DNA of 64,000 bases from the NCBI RefSeq assembly GCF_000021305.1, contig NC_011772.1, positions 3,510,001 to 3,574,000 of the forward strand, written 5' to 3'. The notes beneath the pieces were generated by a model. That model was not told the origin of the DNA. It was given only the letters and a program-made list of their open reading frames with translations, and did not search any database. The DNA is from Bacillus cereus G9842. Lineage in GTDB: Bacteria; Bacillota; Bacilli; Bacillales; Bacillaceae_G. The position numbers were made by a program, and so were the translations under genes. Shown one piece after another: positions 26,321 to 35,607 of this stretch; position 1 is the first letter of the stretch, and each line of letters opens with the position of its first letter.

Positions 26321-27350
26321 ATTTTATAGAAATGACTCTACCCTTTTCACTGCTTTCAATCGCTAATTGAATCAGTTTAATAACATCTAAGCCTTCTTTT
26401 GCTGTTACAGGTAGTTTCTCACCATTTAATATACTATCTCGTACACCTTTATAATAATTATCATAACAACCGACTTCTGTTGGAATGCGCTCTAAGCTTT
26501 CTTCTGTTTCTAAAGTAGCAAAATTCTCTTCATCGTCTACTCCATAACCATTATCACCTGGCTTCATTCCATTTTTTAATTGCTCTTCCTGCGAATCCAT
26601 ACCGTACTTCACGATAGAACCTTTCTCTCCATGCACTATAAAATGCGGTCCAGCTTTTTTCACATAACTGCTACTACGTAAAATGACACGTTTAGCTCCG
26701 TAATGCAGTACTATGTGGAAATAATCATCCACCTCTGCACCTGGTCGTTGTTTTATTACATCTGCACTTATCGCATCTGGTTTTCCAAATATTGATAACG
26801 CTTGGTCAATTAAATGCGATCCTAAATCGTATAATATACCGGAACCTGGTAGATTTTTTTCTCTCCATCGATCACGCACATGTGGACGGAAACGATCAAA
26901 ATTTGATTCATATGCGTATACATTCCCTACTCTGTTTTCTCCTAACAATTTCTTAATTGTTAAGAAATCATTATCAAAACGACGATTATGATATACGCTT
27001 AACATTACATTATGCTGCTCTGCTAATGAAATAAGCTCTTCCCCTTCTTCAATTGAAACAACAAATGGTTTTTCTACAACAACATGCTTACCGTTTAAAA
27101 TTGCTTCTTTTACATATGGAAAATGAGTTGTATTAGGTGATGTAATAACAACTAAGTCAACATCAGCTCGCTTCACCAATTCATCAATTGTACTAACAAC
27201 ATTAGCGTTTGGTAATGTTTCTTTTACTACCTCTTCTTTTGAGGATAATACAGCACGAATATCATATTCTTCTATTGTTTGTAATAGTGGGATATGAAAT
27301 GTCGTACTAGAAAAACCAAATCCTACAATCCCTACACCTATTTTTTTCAT
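26319..27350 (-). CDS. Gfo/Idh/MocA family NAD(P)-dependent oxidoreductase
   Basis: 343 residues. Rossmann start GVGIVGFGFSSTTFHIPLL, the family motif VVEKPF (EKP, catalytic Lys) at about residue 95 and YDLGSHLIDQAL at about 175 with the conserved His. It resembles the scyllo-inositol dehydrogenase-type members (YvaA/IolU group), but the substrate is not proven by sequence. The stop overlaps the shared terminator; two bcr-like repeats lie upstream, between it and parC. Confidence 0.88.
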   Translation of the reverse strand: MKKIGVGIVGFGFSSTTFHIPLLQTIEEYDIRAVLSSKEEVVKETLPNANVVSTIDELVKRADVDLVVITSPNTTHFPYVKEAILNGKHVVVEKPFVVSIEEGEELISLAEQHNVMLSVYHNRRFDNDFLTIKKLLGENRVGNVYAYESNFDRFRPHVRDRWREKNLPGSGILYDLGSHLIDQALSIFGKPDAISADVIKQRPGAEVDDYFHIVLHYGAKRVILRSSSYVKKAGPHFIVHGEKGSIVKYGMDSQEEQLKNGMKPGDNGYGVDDEENFATLETEESLERIPTEVGCYDNYYKGVRDSILNGEKLPVTAKEGLDVIKLIQLAIESSEKGRVISIK

Positions 27351-27367
27351 GTTGCCCCTCCATTTGT

Positions 27368-27518
27368 CCCGCTTTAACGGGCAGTAAGATTCCTAACTCA
27401 AAATCCAGCGAAAGCTAAGAAATTAGGTGAGGAGTCAACTGCTCGTTAAAGCCCGATTGGTTCAACTAATAATCAGTGGGGATAAAGAAAATCCCCATTG
27501 ATTAAAGTTTCACTTTAT
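27368..27518. repeat. Interspersed structured repeat, copy A (bcr-like)
   Basis: About 150 bases. It starts CCCGCTTTAACGGGCAGTAAG and ends GATTAAAGTTTCACTTTA. It has an outer inverted repeat CTTTAACGGGCAGT / ACTGCTCGTTAAAG (one mismatch), an inner pair GATTCCT / AGGAGTC and a second hairpin AATCAGTGGGGAT / ATCCCCATTGATT. The same outline occurs in copy B. Repeats of this kind are known in the B. cereus group as bcr elements; I do not assign a number. Confidence 0.8.
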
Positions 27519-27581
27519 GAGAACGATTTCATTCAGTTATTATAACAAGATTATTATTATTTACATAATAAATTGCCTAGA

Positions 27582-27620
27582 AAAAAGCATCTTGCTACTA
27601 TTCATAGCAAGATGCTTTTT
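27582..27620 (-). terminator. Terminator downstream of parC, between the two repeats
   Basis: Perfect 16-bp stem (27582-27597 with 27605-27620), 7-base loop, T-run on the minus strand. It probably ends the parE-parC transcript after repeat copy B. Confidence 0.88.
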
Positions 27621-27623
27621 TAA

Positions 27624-27758
27624 CCCGCTTTAACGGGCAGTAAGGCTCCCGACCGCGAAGGAGTTAGATGGGAGACCAACTGCCCGTTAAAGTCCGATTG
27701 GTTCAACTAATAATCAGTGGGGATGAACAAAATCCCCACTGATTATAGTTTCACTTTA
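27624..27758. repeat. Interspersed structured repeat, copy B, abutting the parC stop
   Basis: About 135 bases with the same borders as copy A. Outer stem CTTTAACGGGCAGT / ACTGCCCGTTAAAG is perfect; the inner pair is CTCCC / GGGAG; the second hairpin AATCAGTGGGGAT / ATCCCCACTGATT is perfect. Its right border (TTTCACTTTA) includes the parC stop codon, so it lies in the 3' part of the parE-parC mRNA. Confidence 0.8.
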
Positions 27759-30179
27759 CTCCGATCGTTTTTTCGTCCACGTTTCTACTACTTCACCAGT
27801 ATCATTAACATCTAGCACTAGGCTACCATTACTATACCGGTCTTTATTTCGATACGCTTTCGGATCAATCTCTTCTACAATATTTTTTTCTGTCTTCATA
27901 TAAACTAATTCATCGTCCCGAACAATTTCAATACCGACAATGCGGTATGGATTACGTTTTAACTCTTTGAAAATAACAAGACCTCGTTTCGCCCTCGTTG
28001 ATTTCTCAATTTCTGATGCTTTTAGACGTTTTACAGCACCGCGCTGCGTTACGAGAATAAGTTGATCTTTGTCACCATTTAACGGTTTACCAGAAGCGAC
28101 ATAGTCATCTTCTTTTAAATTAATTGCTTTCACACCAGCAGCTCTTACACCGACTGGACTTACTTCATCTTCATGGAAAATAAGTGCATATGCACCATGT
28201 GTAGCAAGAACGATATCACTCGTTCCATCTGTCGCAAATATATCGACAACTTCATCACCTTTTTTCAAGTTTACAGCAACGAATGCCCTTGAATAACGCT
28301 GAACTTTATATTGATTTAATTCTGTTTTCTTTATCATACCATTTCGTGTTACAAATACGATAAATCGTTTTTCTTCCTCAAAGTTCGGTACAACCGTTAC
28401 CCAAATGATCGTTTCATCTCGGTCGAGTGAAACGATATTTGCAACGTGCTGACCTAAATCTTTCCAACGAATATCTGGCATTTCGTATACTGGAAGATAT
28501 ATATAGTTCCCTTTACTTGTGAATAAAAGAACTGTTTCAGTCGTATTCGTATCGAATCGTTCAAGTAAGATGTCACCCTCTTTCATACCGAAGTCTTTGC
28601 CGTTTGATGCATTATGTGAGCGCCATCCAGTACGTTTCACATATCCTTCTTTCGTTACAGTAACGATGACATCTTCTTGTGGAATCATCACTTCTACGTC
28701 TATTTTAATTTCTTCAATTTGTTCTTCAATAATAGCACGGCGATCATCACTATATGTTTTCTTAACTCTCTTCAAATCAGTTTTAATGACTTGAAGTAAT
28801 CTTTTTTCACTTTGTAAAATTGACTGTAGCTCTAGAATTTTCTTATTAAGCTCATCTGCTTCTTCTTGTAACGCCGTAATGTCTGTATTCGTTAAGCGAT
28901 ATAATTGCAAGGATACAATTGCTTCTGCTTGTGCTTCTGTAAAGCCAAATTTTGCACTTAAATTATCTTTCGCATTACGTTTATCTTTTGAAGCTCGAAT
29001 TGTCTCGATTACTTGGTCTAAAATCGATAATGCCTTCTTTAAACCTTCTACAATATGTTGACGATTTTCTGCTTTTCTTAATTCATATTGTGAACGTCTC
29101 GTAATAACCTCTTTTTGATGTCCAATATAAGCATCCAAAATTTTCGGTAATGTCATAAGTGTTGGACGGCGATTATTGATCGCTACCATATTAAAGTTAT
29201 ATGGAATTTGTAAATCTGTATTTTTATATAAATAATTTAAAATACCTTCGGCGTTTACTTCTTTCTTTAATTCAACAACGATTCGTAAACCAGTACGATC
29301 CGTCTCATCACGTACTTCAGCAATGCCATCTAACTTTTTATCTAGACGTAATTCATCCATTTTCTTTACAAGGTTTGCCTTATTCACTTCGTAAGGAATT
29401 TCAGTGATTACAATTTGTTGTTTCCCACCGCGCACTGTTTCAATTTCTGCTTTTCCGCGAATAATAATTTTACCTTTTCCTGTTTCATACGCCTTTTTAA
29501 TACCATCAATCCCTTGAATAATACCGCCTGTTGGGAAATCTGGTCCTTTCATAACTGTTAATAAATCATCAACAGTACTATTTGGCTTATCAATACGCAT
29601 CATTGTAGCGTCAATAACTTCTCCAAGATGATGCGGAGGAATTTCTGTTGCATAACCAGCGGAAATTCCTGTAGATCCGTTTACTAATAAATTCGGGAAC
29701 GCTGCTGGTAATACAACCGGTTCTTCACTCGTATCATCAAAGTTTGACACGAATTCAACTGTTTCTTTATCAAGATCACGTAATAATTCAGATGCGATTG
29801 GTGATAAACGAGCTTCCGTATAACGCATCGCTGCCGCTGGGTCCCCATCAACACTACCGTTATTACCATGCATTTCAACTAAAACATTACGTACTTTCCA
29901 AGTTTGGCTTAAGCGAACCATTGCTTCATATACAGAGGAATCTCCATGTGGATGATAATTACCAATAACATTACCTACTGTTTTAGCTGATTTACGAAAC
30001 GCTTTATCATGTACATTACCTTCTACATACATAGAATATAAAATACGTCTTTGTACTGGCTTTAAGCCATCACGTGCATCTGGAAGTGCACGATCTTGAA
30101 TAATATATTTACTATAACGTGCAAAGCGGTCACCTAACACGTCTTCAAGCGGGAGGTCATGAAACTTCTCTGCTTGCAT
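27756..30179 (-). CDS. parC: DNA topoisomerase IV subunit A
   Basis: 807 residues. The catalytic Tyr is in [13 protein letters not shown] at about residue 120, after the quinolone-region [20 protein letters not shown]. The GyrA-box-free C-terminal beta-pinwheel (about 500-807) separates it from GyrA. With ParE it forms the enzyme that unlinks daughter chromosomes. It begins 1 base after the parE stop, so the two are one operon. The quinolone-region residues Ser and Glu (GDSSVYE) are the susceptible type. The stop codon is shared with the border of a repeat. Confidence 0.97.
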   Translation of the reverse strand: MQAEKFHDLPLEDVLGDRFARYSKYIIQDRALPDARDGLKPVQRRILYSMYVEGNVHDKAFRKSAKTVGNVIGNYHPHGDSSVYEAMVRLSQTWKVRNVLVEMHGNNGSVDGDPAAAMRYTEARLSPIASELLRDLDKETVEFVSNFDDTSEEPVVLPAAFPNLLVNGSTGISAGYATEIPPHHLGEVIDATMMRIDKPNSTVDDLLTVMKGPDFPTGGIIQGIDGIKKAYETGKGKIIIRGKAEIETVRGGKQQIVITEIPYEVNKANLVKKMDELRLDKKLDGIAEVRDETDRTGLRIVVELKKEVNAEGILNYLYKNTDLQIPYNFNMVAINNRRPTLMTLPKILDAYIGHQKEVITRRSQYELRKAENRQHIVEGLKKALSILDQVIETIRASKDKRNAKDNLSAKFGFTEAQAEAIVSLQLYRLTNTDITALQEEADELNKKILELQSILQSEKRLLQVIKTDLKRVKKTYSDDRRAIIEEQIEEIKIDVEVMIPQEDVIVTVTKEGYVKRTGWRSHNASNGKDFGMKEGDILLERFDTNTTETVLLFTSKGNYIYLPVYEMPDIRWKDLGQHVANIVSLDRDETIIWVTVVPNFEEEKRFIVFVTRNGMIKKTELNQYKVQRYSRAFVAVNLKKGDEVVDIFATDGTSDIVLATHGAYALIFHEDEVSPVGVRAAGVKAINLKEDDYVASGKPLNGDKDQLILVTQRGAVKRLKASEIEKSTRAKRGLVIFKELKRNPYRIVGIEIVRDDELVYMKTEKNIVEEIDPKAYRNKDRYSNGSLVLDVNDTGEVVETWTKKRSE

Positions 30180-30180
30180 G

Positions 30181-32145
30181 TTATTCCACCTCCGTCTCCA
30201 TAATCATTTCATTTTCTAAAATATTTCCTTCTTCTTGCATACCAAACTGTACATTACGTTCAATCCATTTACGGCGCGGTTCTACTTTATCGCCCATTAA
30301 TGTTGTAACGCGACGCTCTGCTCTTGCTGCATCATCAATTTTCACGCGAATTAATGTACGCGTTTCAGGATTCATTGTTGTTTCCCATAATTGATCCGCA
30401 TTCATTTCACCAAGTCCTTTATAACGTTGTAACATATAGCCTTTGCCAACTTTTTTCGTTACACCGTCTAATTCCTCATCTGACCAAGCGTATTCAATTA
30501 CCTCACTCTTACCTTTCCCTTTACTTACCTTGTATAAAGGAGGAAGTGCGATAAACACTTTACCGGCTTCGATAAGTGGCTTCATATATCTGTAGAAGAA
30601 CGTTAATAACAATACTTGAATATGAGCTCCATCCGTATCTGCATCGGTCATAATAACAACTTTATCGTAGTTAATATCTTCAACAGCGAATTCATTTCCT
30701 ACACCGCCGCCAATTGCATAAATAATTGTATTAATCTCTTCATTCTTAAAAATATCAGCAAGCTTTGCTTTCTCCGTATTAATTACTTTACCACGCAATG
30801 GTAGTACCGCCTGAAAACGACGATCTCGCCCTTGCTTTGCTGAACCGCCAGCCGAGTCACCCTCTACTAAATACAATTCGTTTTTCTGAGGGTTACGTGA
30901 TTGTGCAGGTGTTAACTTCCCGCTTAAAGTACCTTCTGATTTTTTCTTTTTCTTACCACTACGTGCTTCTTCTCTCGCTTTACGAGCAGCCTCACGTGCT
31001 TGCGCTGCTTTAACTGCCTTTCTCACAAGAAGTGTAGCTACATCCGGGTTTTCCTCTAAAAAGTAAGCTAGATGCTCTGATACAATGGCATCAATAGAAG
31101 AACGAGCTTCACTTGTACCAAGTTTCCCTTTCGTTTGTCCTTCAAACTGCAGTACTTCTTCTGGTACACGTACAGAAACGATAGCCGCTACACCTTCACG
31201 AATATCTGTACCTTCTAAATTTTTATCTTTTTCTTTTAATAATGAAACTTTACGAGCATACTCATTGAACACACGCGTCATTGCTGTTTTAAATCCAGCT
31301 TCGTGTGTTCCACCATCTTTTGTACGTACGTTATTTACAAACGAAAGAATATTTTCTGAGTAACCATCATTAAACTGGAATGCTAGTTCTGCTTCAATCC
31401 CGTTTTGTTCACCAGTGAAATATACAACCGGGTGAATTGAATCTTTTTCTTCGTTTAAATATGAAACGAAAGCTTCAATTCCTGTTTCATAATGAAATAT
31501 ATCTTCTAAATCATTACGTTCGTCTTTTATTGAGATTTTCATTCCTTTTAATAAGAATGCAGATTCACGTAATCTCTCACATAATGTTTCATAATTGTAA
31601 TTTGTCGTACTAAAAATCGTTGTATCTGGTTTGAAATGCATTGTTGTACCAGACTCTTTTGTTTTCCCGATTTTCTCTAACGTTGTTGCAGGAACGCCAC
31701 CATTTTCAAAGCGTTGTTCATAAATGTTACCATCACGTTTAATTGTTACTACTAACCATTCTGACAAGGCGTTTACAACTGATGCCCCAACACCGTGTAA
31801 ACCACCACTCGTTTTATAGCCACCTTGACCAAACTTACCACCTGCATGAAGTACAGTTAAAATAACTTCAGGTGTAGGTTTCCCAAGTTTATGCATTCCC
31901 GTAGGCATTCCTCGCCCTTTATCTATAACGCTAATACTATTATCTTTATGTATTACGACAGAAATTTCGTCGCCAAATCCCGCTAACGCCTCGTCAACGG
32001 AGTTATCTACTATTTCATATACTAAATGATGCAATCCACGGCTATCCGTACTCCCGATATACATACCCGGGCGTTTTCGAACGGCTTCAAGTCCTTCTAA
32101 CACTTGAATCGCATCTTCATTATATTGGAACTGATGCTTCGCCAA
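30181..32145 (-). CDS. parE: DNA topoisomerase IV subunit B
   Basis: 654 residues. The GHKL ATPase is at the N-terminus ([35 protein letters not shown]), then the transducer, and the TOPRIM domain with [15 protein letters not shown] and DADTDGAHI. Partner of ParC, which follows at a distance of 1 base. As in B. subtilis, plsY, a CoA-binding protein gene and parE-parC lie near each other, although here htrA, a response regulator and nrdDG are inserted. Confidence 0.97.
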   Translation of the reverse strand: MAKHQFQYNEDAIQVLEGLEAVRKRPGMYIGSTDSRGLHHLVYEIVDNSVDEALAGFGDEISVVIHKDNSISVIDKGRGMPTGMHKLGKPTPEVILTVLHAGGKFGQGGYKTSGGLHGVGASVVNALSEWLVVTIKRDGNIYEQRFENGGVPATTLEKIGKTKESGTTMHFKPDTTIFSTTNYNYETLCERLRESAFLLKGMKISIKDERNDLEDIFHYETGIEAFVSYLNEEKDSIHPVVYFTGEQNGIEAELAFQFNDGYSENILSFVNNVRTKDGGTHEAGFKTAMTRVFNEYARKVSLLKEKDKNLEGTDIREGVAAIVSVRVPEEVLQFEGQTKGKLGTSEARSSIDAIVSEHLAYFLEENPDVATLLVRKAVKAAQAREAARKAREEARSGKKKKKSEGTLSGKLTPAQSRNPQKNELYLVEGDSAGGSAKQGRDRRFQAVLPLRGKVINTEKAKLADIFKNEEINTIIYAIGGGVGNEFAVEDINYDKVVIMTDADTDGAHIQVLLLTFFYRYMKPLIEAGKVFIALPPLYKVSKGKGKSEVIEYAWSDEELDGVTKKVGKGYMLQRYKGLGEMNADQLWETTMNPETRTLIRVKIDDAARAERRVTTLMGDKVEPRRKWIERNVQFGMQEEGNILENEMIMETEVE

Positions 32146-32262
32146 ACTCCTTGCCCCTTTCCTAATCCAAAATCAGAACATATGTTTCTATTATAGAATA
32201 ACGCCTCGACTATAGTTTTGGCAAGTTATCTTATCTCTTTTATATACCATTTTCAATAGAAA

Positions 32263-32290
32263 AATCCTTGTTTTCTCACAAGGATTCCTC
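32263..32290 (-). terminator. Terminator of the 31-codon membrane peptide gene
   Basis: Perfect 9-bp stem AATCCTTGT / ACAAGGATT (32263-32271 with 32278-32286), T-run on the minus strand. It lies about 65 bases after the peptide stop and before the parE promoter. Confidence 0.75.
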
Positions 32291-32350
32291 TAGGCTACTA
32301 TTTCAGAAAAATAATCGTTTGTCAACGAGAAATGGATATGTATTCCAAGA

Positions 32351-32446
32351 TTACACATTCCAAACCTTTATTATGATCCAAATGATCAAAATCCAAAATG
32401 GGATTACAAATAACAATCCCCAAAAACAGCCTTTAAAAAATCTCAT
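32351..32446 (-). CDS. 31-residue single-span membrane peptide
   Basis: Short frame with a good ribosome site (CGAGGTG, 6 bases before ATG). The peptide starts MRFFKGCFWG, is almost all hydrophobic and aromatic, and ends KVWNV, so it is one transmembrane helix with short basic ends. It has its own terminator and lies between the CoA-binding protein gene and parE on the same strand. I do not know a family. Type I toxin-like or transporter-regulating small proteins look like this, but no antisense RNA or partner was found. Confidence 0.65.
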   Translation of the reverse strand: MRFFKGCFWGLLFVIPFWILIIWIIIKVWNV

Positions 32447-32520
32447 GATGAACACCTCGTTCATCGGCCCTACTTATCTATAATGAGGGCTGAATCAATC
32501 TTTCTAACTTTAAGTCTATA

Positions 32521-32934
32521 CTATTTTGTCATCGCATGTTCTACTTTAATACAACGATCCATTATTACAGTATAGTCTTTTTCTTTTAAAAGTTTATATG
32601 TATCTTCATCTTGTACTCCTAATTGTGCCCAAAAAACATCTGCATCAATCTCGACAAATTCTTTTGCAACATCCATTAAAAACTCTGAGCGACGAAATAC
32701 ATTTACAATGTCAACGTGTTCCTTAATATCCTTTAGTGAAGAAACTGCCTTTTCTCCAAGCACCTCATTTACTGTTGGATTAACTGGAATAATGCGGTAT
32801 CCAGCATCTTGCATTGCTTTTGAAACCATATACGATGTACGTTCTGGCTTATCTGATAATCCAACAACCGCAATTGTTTTGCTTTTCTTTAACACTTCAC
32901 CAATTTCCGTACGAGTTGGGTTTTCAATTGTCAT
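32521..32934 (-). CDS. CoA-binding domain protein (YneT/YccU-like)
   Basis: 137 residues, a Rossmann fold typical of the CoA_binding_2 family: TIAVVGLSDKPERTSYMVSKAMQDAGYRIIPVNP at the N-terminus and VFWAQLGVQ with the closing DRCIKVEH. Members bind CoA in structural studies, but the cell role is unknown. GGAGGG supports the start. In B. subtilis the equivalent gene (yneT) lies between plsY and parE, as expected here before the insertion of further genes. Confidence 0.88.
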   Translation of the reverse strand: MTIENPTRTEIGEVLKKSKTIAVVGLSDKPERTSYMVSKAMQDAGYRIIPVNPTVNEVLGEKAVSSLKDIKEHVDIVNVFRRSEFLMDVAKEFVEIDADVFWAQLGVQDEDTYKLLKEKDYTVIMDRCIKVEHAMTK

Positions 32935-32968
32935 AATTAATCCCTCCTATTCCTTTAGTATAGCCGAT

Positions 32969-33005
32969 AAAGAAAGTCTCTTTCAATATGAAAGAGACTT
33001 TCTTT
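32969..33005 (-). terminator. Terminator of the htrA-like gene
   Basis: 17-bp stem (32969-32985 with 32989-33005), tiny loop, A/T runs at both ends. Confidence 0.88.
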
Positions 33006-33013
33006 TATTTCGA

Positions 33014-34255
33014 TTATTGATTCTTTGTAGCTGAATTATCTGCTAAAGTAGCTGTTTTCGTCATTTTTTGACCGTTACGGTAGAATGTGACTTCTACTTT
33101 CTCGCCTACTTTTTTCTTTTCATATAAATATTTACGGAATTGAAGTGAATTTTCTACTTTTTGATCATCTAATGCTACGACAATATCATATTGCTCTAAA
33201 CCAGCTTTTTCTGCCGGTGATATTGGGTAAATTTTACCTAATACAACACCATTAGTTACTTCTTTCGGTACTTTCAATTGATTGACTGCATAAGCTTGCA
33301 CATCTTCTAACGAAACGACACCTACTCCAAGAGCTGGACGTTTTACTACTCCGTCTTTTTCAAGTGATTCAATAACTGGCTTTGCGATATTAATTGGAAT
33401 AGCAAATCCAATTCCTTCAACTTCTTGTTGTGCAATTTTACTTGAATTAATCCCAATTATTTCACCGTTTTGGTTAAATAATGCACCACCACTGTTACCA
33501 GGATTAATCGCTGCATCTGTTTGAATAACTTGTGCTTGCCAATCTGGGCGTTTATCCCCATCAATATCAACTGGGATTTCGCGTTCTTTACTACTGATTA
33601 TACCTTCCGTTACACTTCCGTCAAATCCAAGTGGGTTACCGATTGCAATCGCTTTTTCACCCGCACGAAGTTTACTTGAGTCACCTAAAGTTGCAACTTT
33701 ATTTACATTAGCCCCATCAATTTCAACAACAGCTAAGTCTAACCAAGGATCTTTCCCTACTAACTTTGCATCTACCTTTTTACCATCACTTAGCTTTACA
33801 GCAAGTTTATTCGCTCCATCTACTACGTGGTTGTTTGTTACAATATATGCTTTATTTCCTGCTTTTTTATAAATAACACCTGATCCTGAACCAGCTTGTT
33901 GTTCTTGACCTGTCGGTTGCATTGCAAATGGATCAACGCTTTGTTGCATATTAATAACGCCTACAACAACATCTTTCGCTCCTTCAATCATACCAGGTAA
34001 ATCAGTTTCATTTTTCGCTTTATTTACAACAGGAACTACAGTACCTTCTACTTTTGAATCCGAACTAAATGATGATACTGGTGCTCCATTATTTTGAGCC
34101 CATGGCATATATGGTGCTGCAAAACTAATCGAAACCGCTCCGACTACAGCTCCCACTAAACCTGTGAAGAAATAGCCTTTTTTACTACCTGATTTTCTCA
34201 CTTCTCTCGTTTCACTATGCTCTTCATTTAAATTTGGTCCGTCGTAATATCCCAT
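33014..34255 (-). CDS. htrA: HtrA/DegP-type membrane serine protease with PDZ domain
   Basis: 413 residues. Short cytoplasmic N-terminus, one membrane anchor (about residues 28-50), trypsin-like domain with the triad His (TNNHVVDG), Asp (DPWLDLAVVEI) and Ser (INPGNSGGALF), then one PDZ domain (about 295-395). It degrades misfolded proteins at the outer face of the membrane. In B. subtilis the paralogues htrA, htrB and yyxA are controlled by CssRS; here an orphan response regulator lies just upstream and phased repeats cover the promoter. Which of the three B. subtilis paralogues it matches is not decided. Confidence 0.93.
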   Translation of the reverse strand: MGYYDGPNLNEEHSETREVRKSGSKKGYFFTGLVGAVVGAVSISFAAPYMPWAQNNGAPVSSFSSDSKVEGTVVPVVNKAKNETDLPGMIEGAKDVVVGVINMQQSVDPFAMQPTGQEQQAGSGSGVIYKKAGNKAYIVTNNHVVDGANKLAVKLSDGKKVDAKLVGKDPWLDLAVVEIDGANVNKVATLGDSSKLRAGEKAIAIGNPLGFDGSVTEGIISSKEREIPVDIDGDKRPDWQAQVIQTDAAINPGNSGGALFNQNGEIIGINSSKIAQQEVEGIGFAIPINIAKPVIESLEKDGVVKRPALGVGVVSLEDVQAYAVNQLKVPKEVTNGVVLGKIYPISPAEKAGLEQYDIVVALDDQKVENSLQFRKYLYEKKKVGEKVEVTFYRNGQKMTKTATLADNSATKNQ

Positions 34256-34290
34256 GTTTTATTTCCCCTCTCTGGTGAATTCGTATTTTC

Positions 34291-34333
34291 AGTATAGTCA
34301 CGTTTTGTGTCCTTCTTGTGAACTCATCGTGAA
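34291..34333 (-). promoter_or_regulatory. htrA promoter -10 with three phased 11-base repeats
   Basis: On the minus strand, -10 TATACT (34291-34296) is preceded by three contiguous 11-base units, TTCACGATGAG, TTCACAAGAAG and GACACAAAACG (34333 to 34301), with no good -35. This is the layout expected for a promoter activated by an OmpR-type response regulator. Confidence 0.5.
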
Positions 34334-34342
34334 ATCCAATTA

Positions 34343-34387
34343 AAAAAATACTCCTATCTAACATTGTAGACAAGAAAAGTATTTTTT
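34343..34387 (-). terminator. Terminator of the response regulator gene
   Basis: Stem AAAAAATACT / AGTATTTTTT (34343-34352 with 34378-34387) with a 25-base loop and T-run on the minus strand. Confidence 0.65.
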
Positions 34388-34458
34388 GTACATTCTACCT
34401 TCAAAAGAGAGTATAAAATTGCCATTTTCCTAGGCTAAATTACACAAATTGTTCTAGA

Positions 34459-35136
34459 TTATTCTTCAAATTTATAACCAACTCGAATAACAGTACCGAT
34501 ATGCTTCGCTTTATCTCCTAACTTATTTCGAAGTTTTTTAATATGGGTATCAACCGTTCGGTCATCACCGTAATAGTCATATCCCCATAACTGGTCTAAT
34601 AAATGTTGACGTGATAATACGATTCCTTTGTTCTCCATTAAATAAACGAGAAGTTCAAATTCTTTATGTGTCAATATAATTTCTTCTCCATCTACTAAAA
34701 CAGTTCTAGATAGACGATTCACTTCAATTCCAGCTAAAGACATAGCATTTTCTTCCGCTACTCCTACCGCGCCATCCGCACGTTTCAATAACGTCTTTGC
34801 ACGAGCTACTAACACTTTCGGACTAAATGGTTTCGTTACATACTCGTCTGCACCTAATTCGAAACCTAGCAATGTATCATCCTCATCCGAACGTGCTGTC
34901 AACATAATAATTGGTACTGCTGATTCTTTTCTAATTCGTCTACAAACAGACCATCCATCTATTTCCGGTAACATAATATCTAACATAATTAAATCAATTT
35001 CATGCTCTGCAAATAACTCTAACGCTTTCTTTCCATCTTCTGCTTCGATTACTTCAAAGCCTTCATTACGAAAATAATCACTAACAATTTCACGTAATCT
35101 TCTTTCGTCTTCAACAAGCAATACTGTTTTATTCAT
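34459..35136 (-). CDS. OmpR/PhoB-family response regulator, no kinase nearby
   Basis: 225 residues. Receiver domain 1-120 with the acid pocket EDE, phospho-acceptor Asp in LIMLDIMLPEIDGW, Thr/Ser in IIMLTARS and Lys in YVTKPFSP; winged-helix DNA-binding domain 130-225, with GYDYYGDDRTVDTHIKKLRNKLG as the recognition helix region. All receiver residues are present, so it should be phosphorylated, but no histidine kinase gene lies on either side. Upstream is nrdG (18-base gap), downstream htrA (203-base gap). The htrA promoter repeats make htrA a candidate target. Confidence 0.92.
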   Translation of the reverse strand: MNKTVLLVEDERRLREIVSDYFRNEGFEVIEAEDGKKALELFAEHEIDLIMLDIMLPEIDGWSVCRRIRKESAVPIIMLTARSDEDDTLLGFELGADEYVTKPFSPKVLVARAKTLLKRADGAVGVAEENAMSLAGIEVNRLSRTVLVDGEEIILTHKEFELLVYLMENKGIVLSRQHLLDQLWGYDYYGDDRTVDTHIKKLRNKLGDKAKHIGTVIRVGYKFEE

Positions 35137-35154
35137 ATAATCTATCCCGCCTTT

Positions 35155-35607
35155 TTACTCTTTCAATCGAATAATACGTTGATTGGAGCTTCCGCGAAAT
35201 GGAAGTGTTAAATCTTTTTTCTCAATTTCAAACCTTCCATCGACTAAAACATCCCCATAATGTAACAACTCTATCATATCATTATTTTGGGAACTCTGTA
35301 TCTCTTCTAACGTATAACCTGTATACATCCATAGGTTTTTTTTCAAATCTTTCACGATTTTTGCTACCTTTTTCACTTCAGCAGCTTGAAAAAATGGATC
35401 TCCACCTGAAAATGTTACATCAGTTAATGGATTACTTGCAATCTCTTTCACAATTTCTTCTACTGTCATTTCCGTTCCGTTGCAAATATTCCACGATTTC
35501 GGATTATGGCAACCGACACAACGATGCGGACAGCCCGCAAAAAACACGACTGTCCGCAATCCTTCTCCATCTACTACACTATCATGAATAATATTCATCA
35601 CTTTCAT
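35155..35607 (-). CDS. nrdG: Anaerobic ribonucleotide reductase activating protein (radical SAM)
   Basis: 150 residues. Radical-SAM cluster motif CPHRCVGC (CX3CX2C) at residues 26-33 and the SAM-binding TFSGGDPF later. It makes the glycyl radical on NrdD under oxygen-free conditions. Its start overlaps the nrdD stop by 4 bases. Confidence 0.95.
   Translation of the reverse strand: MKVMNIIHDSVVDGEGLRTVVFFAGCPHRCVGCHNPKSWNICNGTEMTVEEIVKEIASNPLTDVTFSGGDPFFQAAEVKKVAKIVKDLKKNLWMYTGYTLEEIQSSQNNDMIELLHYGDVLVDGRFEIEKKDLTLPFRGSSNQRIIRLKE

Noticed and set aside
27368..27758. Two repeats considered as a CRISPR-like array
   Set aside because: Only two units, 256 bases apart, 135-150 bases long and internally structured; no short direct repeats with spacers and no cas genes.
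34256..35154. A histidine kinase gene near the response regulator
   Set aside because: No frame with HisKA or HATPase motifs lies on either side; the neighbours are nrdG and htrA.
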